A stretch of 32,605 bases of DNA from Lachnospiraceae bacterium (GTDB lineage Bacteria > Bacillota > Clostridia > Lachnospirales > Lachnospiraceae), in the NCBI GenBank assembly GCA_029338735.1, contig JAQYAY010000005.1:1-32605 (forward strand). The letters run 5' to 3'. Position numbers and translations under genes: made by a program. Positions 29,451 to 32,605 of this stretch are shown piece by piece; position 1 is the first letter of the stretch; each line of letters starts with the position of its first letter. The notes beneath the pieces were generated by a model. It ran no database searches. It was not told where the DNA came from and saw only the letters and a list, made by a program, of their open reading frames with translations.

Positions 29451-30983
29451 ATGGCATCAAAAACATTTGACTTCAGTGACATAAGTGAAGAAAAAGAAGA
29501 ACAAAAGCCAAAGGGCCTGGCTGGAAAAGAAGCATTTTCATATGGCCTGTATGACCAGGATTCAAGCGTAGCAGATGAGAATCACCCTATTTTAATAATA
29601 GAGGATAAGTCTGGAACACTGGTTCATCATGTTAGTGGAAGGTTTTACAGGTTCGATGAAAAGATGAGCTTCGAATATGGAAGATCATCAGACCAGCTTT
29701 TTGCAGCAATTCATGCAGTTGATTCACGATTCATCAAACTAATAGCGTATTTAGCGGATAATCACGAGGATGTGAGGCTCTCTGGACATGTAGTTGATGG
29801 ATGTTACAACGTGTATAAGATACGCGCAGTAGACGCAGCAGGACTCAGAAGACTGACTTCTGAGGATGGATTTCTTCAGAATGTAATACAGAGACTGCTC
29901 GCATCAAAGCCGCCAAAGCCAGAAAAGAAGGAAGACGATGCAATAGAAGAGAAATCAGTTGCAGAAGATCTTCGTATGACAGATGTCACGGGAATGGAAA
30001 ATTTCCTGAAGGTAGCGTCTTCAGTTCTGCCTGATAATATTGCAACATGGGCAAAAAGGAATCTGATGATGGCAAGATCACAGAGCATAAGTCCTGATGA
30101 GAGACGCCACGCCATGAGAGCATTGTCAATGATGCTCAATATTCATTGGCGGGACGCATATTTCCCTGCAATTGATCCGGTCGAAGCCAGAAGAGTACTT
30201 GATGAGAGCCTGTATGGAATGGACAGAGTCAAGCAGAGAATAATTGAGACTATCATACAGATCAACCGTACACATACTCTGCCAGCATATGGACTGCTTC
30301 TTTGCGGACCAGCAGGAGTAGGAAAGTCACAGATTGCTTATGCGGTGGCCAGAATACTGAAGCTGCCATGGACAGCACTTGATATGAGTACGATAAATGA
30401 TGCTGAGGCTCTTACCGGAAGTCCTCGTGTGTATTCGAATGCGAAGCCTGGAAAGATTATGGAAGCTTTTTCAGAGGCAGGTTCATCCAATCTCGTTTTC
30501 ATTATTAATGAGCTGGATAAGGCTGAAGCAGGGAAGAGTGGAATGAGCCCGGCAGATGCCCTTCTTACGTTACTTGATAATCTGGGATTTACAGACAATT
30601 ATGTAGAGTGTACTATACCTACGAATGGTGTGTATCCTATAGCAACAGCCAATGACAAGTCGAGGATTTCGGATCCTCTGATGACACGTTTTGCAGTGAT
30701 TGATATAGATGATTACACTGCAGATGAGAAAAAGATGATCTTTGAGCGCTTTTCCCTGCCGAAGGTACTTAAGAGGATGCAGATCAGGCCAGAAGAATGT
30801 GTCATTACAGATGAAGGAGCAAAGAAAATAGTAGAAATCTATAAAGATCAGCCAGGAGTCCGTGATCTGGAACAGGCAGCAGAGCATCTCGCAGCACATG
30901 CGCTTTATATTATAGAAACAGAACACAAGAGCAGTGTCACGTATGATGCAATGGATGTAGAGAAAATTCTCACTGAGTATTAA
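29451..30983 (+). CDS. Lon-like AAA+ ATPase lacking the protease domain, Walker B Asn
   Basis: 510-aa ATPase. Residues 1-240 are a family-specific N-terminal region I do not recognise. The AAA+ module at 245-490 follows Lon closely: LDESLYGMDRVKQRIIETI, Walker A GPAGVGKS (286-293), AKPGKIMEAFSEAGSSNLVF, Walker B IINELDKAE, DALLTLLDN, sensor-1 Asn401 in ATAND, Arg413 in MTRFAV, and sensor-2 GVRDLEQA (Arg471). The Walker B Asp is Asn353 while Glu354 remains. No S16 protease domain follows; the protein ends 40 residues after sensor 2. It may therefore unfold or remodel proteins instead of degrading them. AAGGAG lies seven bases before the ATG. Second gene after the TPR-like protein. Confidence 0.85.
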   Translation: MASKTFDFSDISEEKEEQKPKGLAGKEAFSYGLYDQDSSVADENHPILIIEDKSGTLVHHVSGRFYRFDEKMSFEYGRSSDQLFAAIHAVDSRFIKLIAYLADNHEDVRLSGHVVDGCYNVYKIRAVDAAGLRRLTSEDGFLQNVIQRLLASKPPKPEKKEDDAIEEKSVAEDLRMTDVTGMENFLKVASSVLPDNIATWAKRNLMMARSQSISPDERRHAMRALSMMLNIHWRDAYFPAIDPVEARRVLDESLYGMDRVKQRIIETIIQINRTHTLPAYGLLLCGPAGVGKSQIAYAVARILKLPWTALDMSTINDAEALTGSPRVYSNAKPGKIMEAFSEAGSSNLVFIINELDKAEAGKSGMSPADALLTLLDNLGFTDNYVECTIPTNGVYPIATANDKSRISDPLMTRFAVIDIDDYTADEKKMIFERFSLPKVLKRMQIRPEECVITDEGAKKIVEIYKDQPGVRDLEQAAEHLAAHALYIIETEHKSSVTYDAMDVEKILTEY

Positions 30984-31052
30984 ACGGAAGTGCTTCAGAA
31001 GACATCTGAACTATGTAAGTATTTGAATAAATACAATCCAACAGCTTGACCC

Positions 31053-31061
31053 TGGTATAAT
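31053..31061 (+). promoter_or_regulatory. Extended -10 element ahead of the OCD-family gene
   Basis: TGGTATAAT with a consensus -10 box, no clear -35 box at normal spacing. It lies about 70 bases downstream of the AAA+ gene stop and upstream of the terminator at 31107, so a start here would make a short leader or small RNA of about 75 bases unless the terminator is read through. Confidence 0.45.
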
Positions 31062-31106
31062 ACAAGGGTTTAGAATTCATATAACAAAAGAAAAGACAAG
31101 GCAAGG

Positions 31107-31141
31107 GCGCCGGTATCCAGTAATGGATCCGGTGCTTTTTT
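31107..31141 (+). terminator. Intrinsic terminator between the AAA+ gene and the OCD-family gene
   Basis: GCGCCGG-T-ATCC (31107-31118) pairs with GGATCCGGTGC (31125-31135) with one bulged T and one G-T pair, loop AGTAAT, then six T's. It ends the TPR/AAA+ transcript, or attenuates a transcript begun at 31053-31061. It lies 63 bases before the next start codon. Confidence 0.85.
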
Positions 31142-31203
31142 GTTCTTATTTTTACAGGAAAGCAAAGAAACGAAGCTATAGATTAGAATAGCAAGGAGGC
31201 AAC

Positions 31204-32346
31204 ATGGATACAAAGATTGATTTTCTTTACCTGAGTGAGCCGGATATGGTGAAGGCCGGAGTCAAGGACATGTCAGCATGTATCGATTCGATGGAGGACA
31301 TGCTGAAGCTTCTGAAGGCAGGCGACTACATGATGGGTGGTGAGAATCACAATTCCCATGGATGTATGGTTACATTCCCGGATGACCCGAAGTTCCCTGG
31401 AATGCCAAAGAATACACAGGACCGCAGGTTCATGGCAATGCCGGCATACCTCGGTGGCAAGTACCAGATGGCAGGTGTCAAGTGGTATGGATCGAATGTA
31501 GAAAATAAAGAAAAAGGTCTTCCAAGATCGATCCTGATGATGGTACTTAATGATAAGGATACAGGTGCACCGCTTGCATTCATGTCAGCAAATCTCCTTT
31601 CAGCATACAGGACCGGTGGAATCCCTGGAGTTGGAGCGAAGTACCTTGCTAGAAAAGATTCCGAGACAGCAGCAATCATCGGACCGGGAGTCATGGGCAA
31701 GACTTCACTCGCAGCATTCGCAGTGACGTGTCCAAAGCTTCACAGAGTAAATATCAAGGGACGTGGTCGTAAGTCAATTGATTCCTTTATAGAATTCGTA
31801 AAGAAGGAATATCCACAGTTTGATGAGATAAATGTATGCGATACAGATGAAGAAGCTATCAGAGGAGCAGATGTCATAGCATTTACAACTACAGCTATGA
31901 CAGATGATGATCCAAAGATAGTGGAGACTTATCCATATATCAGTGGTGACTGGGTAAAGCCGGGAGCATTCATCTCAATGCCATCGGCAGCAAGATTTGA
32001 TGATGATTATCTCAGCAAATGCAGATTCGTAGTAGATAACTACAAGCTGTATGAAGCCTGGGCTAATGAATATCCGTATCCGACTTATCCGAAGATGGGA
32101 ATCATTGGATGCAAGTTCACTGATCTGGTACATGAAGGCAAAAACAAGCTCTCAGATATCACAGAAATCACAGATATAATCGAGGGCAAGGCACCTGGAA
32201 GGAAATCAGATGATGAAGTAATTGTCTACTCGGTCGGTGGAATGCCGGTAGAGGATGTTGCCTGGGGATGCTCAGTATACAGAAGAGCTCTTAAGGAAGG
32301 CATTGGTGTGAAGCTGAATCTCTGGGACAAACCGGAGATGGCATAA
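31204..32346 (+). CDS. Ornithine cyclodeaminase/mu-crystallin family oxidoreductase
   Basis: 380-aa Rossmann enzyme of the OCD/mu-crystallin family, whose members include ornithine and lysine cyclodeaminases, alanine and opine dehydrogenases and imine reductases. Visible features: YLSEPDMVKAGV at the N-terminus, MAMPAYLGGKYQMAGVKWYGS (substrate-side Lys), ANLLSAYRTGGIPGVGAKYLA with the conserved Arg-Thr-Gly-Gly-type turn, the dinucleotide loop IIGPGVMG, DTDEEAIRGADVIAFTTTA and SVGGMPVEDVAWG. It is about 50 residues longer than classical OCD, so the reaction is not certain. AAGGAGG lies five bases before the ATG. It is followed by a P-II gene, which suggests nitrogen or amino-acid metabolism. 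Confidence 0.88.
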   Translation: MDTKIDFLYLSEPDMVKAGVKDMSACIDSMEDMLKLLKAGDYMMGGENHNSHGCMVTFPDDPKFPGMPKNTQDRRFMAMPAYLGGKYQMAGVKWYGSNVENKEKGLPRSILMMVLNDKDTGAPLAFMSANLLSAYRTGGIPGVGAKYLARKDSETAAIIGPGVMGKTSLAAFAVTCPKLHRVNIKGRGRKSIDSFIEFVKKEYPQFDEINVCDTDEEAIRGADVIAFTTTAMTDDDPKIVETYPYISGDWVKPGAFISMPSAARFDDDYLSKCRFVVDNYKLYEAWANEYPYPTYPKMGIIGCKFTDLVHEGKNKLSDITEITDIIEGKAPGRKSDDEVIVYSVGGMPVEDVAWGCSVYRRALKEGIGVKLNLWDKPEMA

Positions 32347-32350
32347 GAAA

Positions 32351-32470
32351 AGTTCGGAGTTCAAAGTTCATAATTAGCACAAAGATGTGCGTATAAGAAT
32401 TAGTATTTGTATGCTAATACTTATACGCATATTTTATACTAATAACACATAGGGCTTCGAACTCAGAACT
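32351..32470. repeat. Structured repeat element with nested inverted repeats
   Basis: Outer arms AGTTCGGAGTTCAAAG (32351-32366) and CTTCGAACTCAGAACT (32455-32470) pair at 14 of 16 positions. Inside, TGCGTATAAG (32388-32397) pairs perfectly with CTTATACGCA (32420-32429), continued by ATTAG/CTAAT after one mismatch, loop near TTGT. There is no T-run, so it is not a normal terminator. TTTTATACTAA just right of the inner hairpin also occurs in the repeat at 6423-6481. May be a small mobile or regulatory RNA/DNA element. Confidence 0.65.
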
Positions 32471-32507
32471 ATGCACTAATTATTCAATAACAACGGAGGA
32501 AACTAAT

Positions 32508-32605
32508 ATGTCAGCATTAAGTAAAATCGAAGTCATCTGTGATATGTCAAAATTCGCAGCTATTAAGAAAGAACTTTCAGAACTCAAGGTCGGAGGCATG
32601 ACCTT
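32508..32605 (+). CDS. P-II family nitrogen signalling protein, N-terminus only
   Basis: 32 complete codons are visible, opening MSALSKIEVICDMSKFAAIKK and running through ELSELKVGGMT, which matches the beta1-alpha1-beta2 start of GlnB/GlnK proteins (KIE...RPxKLxxVKxAL...GVxGMT). P-II proteins are trimers sensing 2-oxoglutarate and ATP/ADP and control ammonium transport and nitrogen enzymes. GGAGG lies eight to nine bases before the ATG. The T-loop lies outside the window, so GlnB, GlnK or a P-II-like variant cannot be told apart. It follows the OCD-family gene after 161 bases. Confidence 0.8.
   Translation, partial: MSALSKIEVICDMSKFAAIKKELSELKVGGMT

Overview
The window looks like part of a secondary replicon (megaplasmid or chromid) of an anaerobic, moderately low-GC Firmicute, most likely a Lachnospiraceae member of the Butyrivibrio/Pseudobutyrivibrio type. 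The reasons are strong AGGAGG ribosome sites, clean TTGACA/TATAAT promoters, ferredoxin-rich sulfur metabolism, a GH94 disaccharide phosphorylase, and a Rep_3-type initiator with iterons and a ParA partition operon set among ordinary metabolic genes. The genus is inference.

Left part (1-6334). A minus-strand sulfur operon encodes a siroheme sulfite reductase with two fused ferredoxin clusters, a TusA-like protein, a ThiS-like carrier ending Gly-Gly-Gly-Arg, and a MoeB/ThiF-type adenylyltransferase cut by the window edge. Beside metY this matches the protein-thiocarboxylate homocysteine pathway known from Wolinella (HcyS/HcyF/HcyD/Sir/MetY). A MATE exporter, an unknown 113-aa protein with its own terminator, and manA follow.

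Middle (6423-13450). A perfect 26-bp inverted repeat precedes a DEDDh exonuclease/zinc-finger pair, a DUF815 AAA+ protein, the 5'-nucleotidase YfbR, a PrsW-like membrane protein whose 3' end overlaps yfbR by 53 bp, and a metal-efflux P1B ATPase plus ArsR/SmtB sensor with a visible promoter and operator.

Signalling block (13449-24539). One tight operon (S1-domain protein, 5'-3' exonuclease, PAS-GGDEF-EAL-GAF-GGDEF protein, secreted class-3 lipase) is followed by a PilZ protein, a ribbon-helix-helix protein with an AT-hook-like motif, and a second membrane EAL protein paired with a GH94 phosphorylase. A short 3' relic of a lost plus-strand gene lies between the S1 and PilZ genes.

Replicon core (24587-30983). 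A Rep_3 initiator, an origin holding 13 copies of TGGC-N6-TACT (seven of them on an exact 21-bp lattice; a fourteenth copy lies inside a nearby gene), a parA/RHH partition operon, a 757-bp extremely AT-rich tract with 36-bp tandem repeats, and a divergent two-gene operon for a TPR-like acidic protein and a Lon-like AAA+ ATPase with no protease domain and a Walker B Asp-to-Asn change. This pair is the best candidate for an undescribed system.

Right end (31053-32605). An ornithine cyclodeaminase-family enzyme precedes the start of a P-II signalling gene, separated by a structured repeat element.
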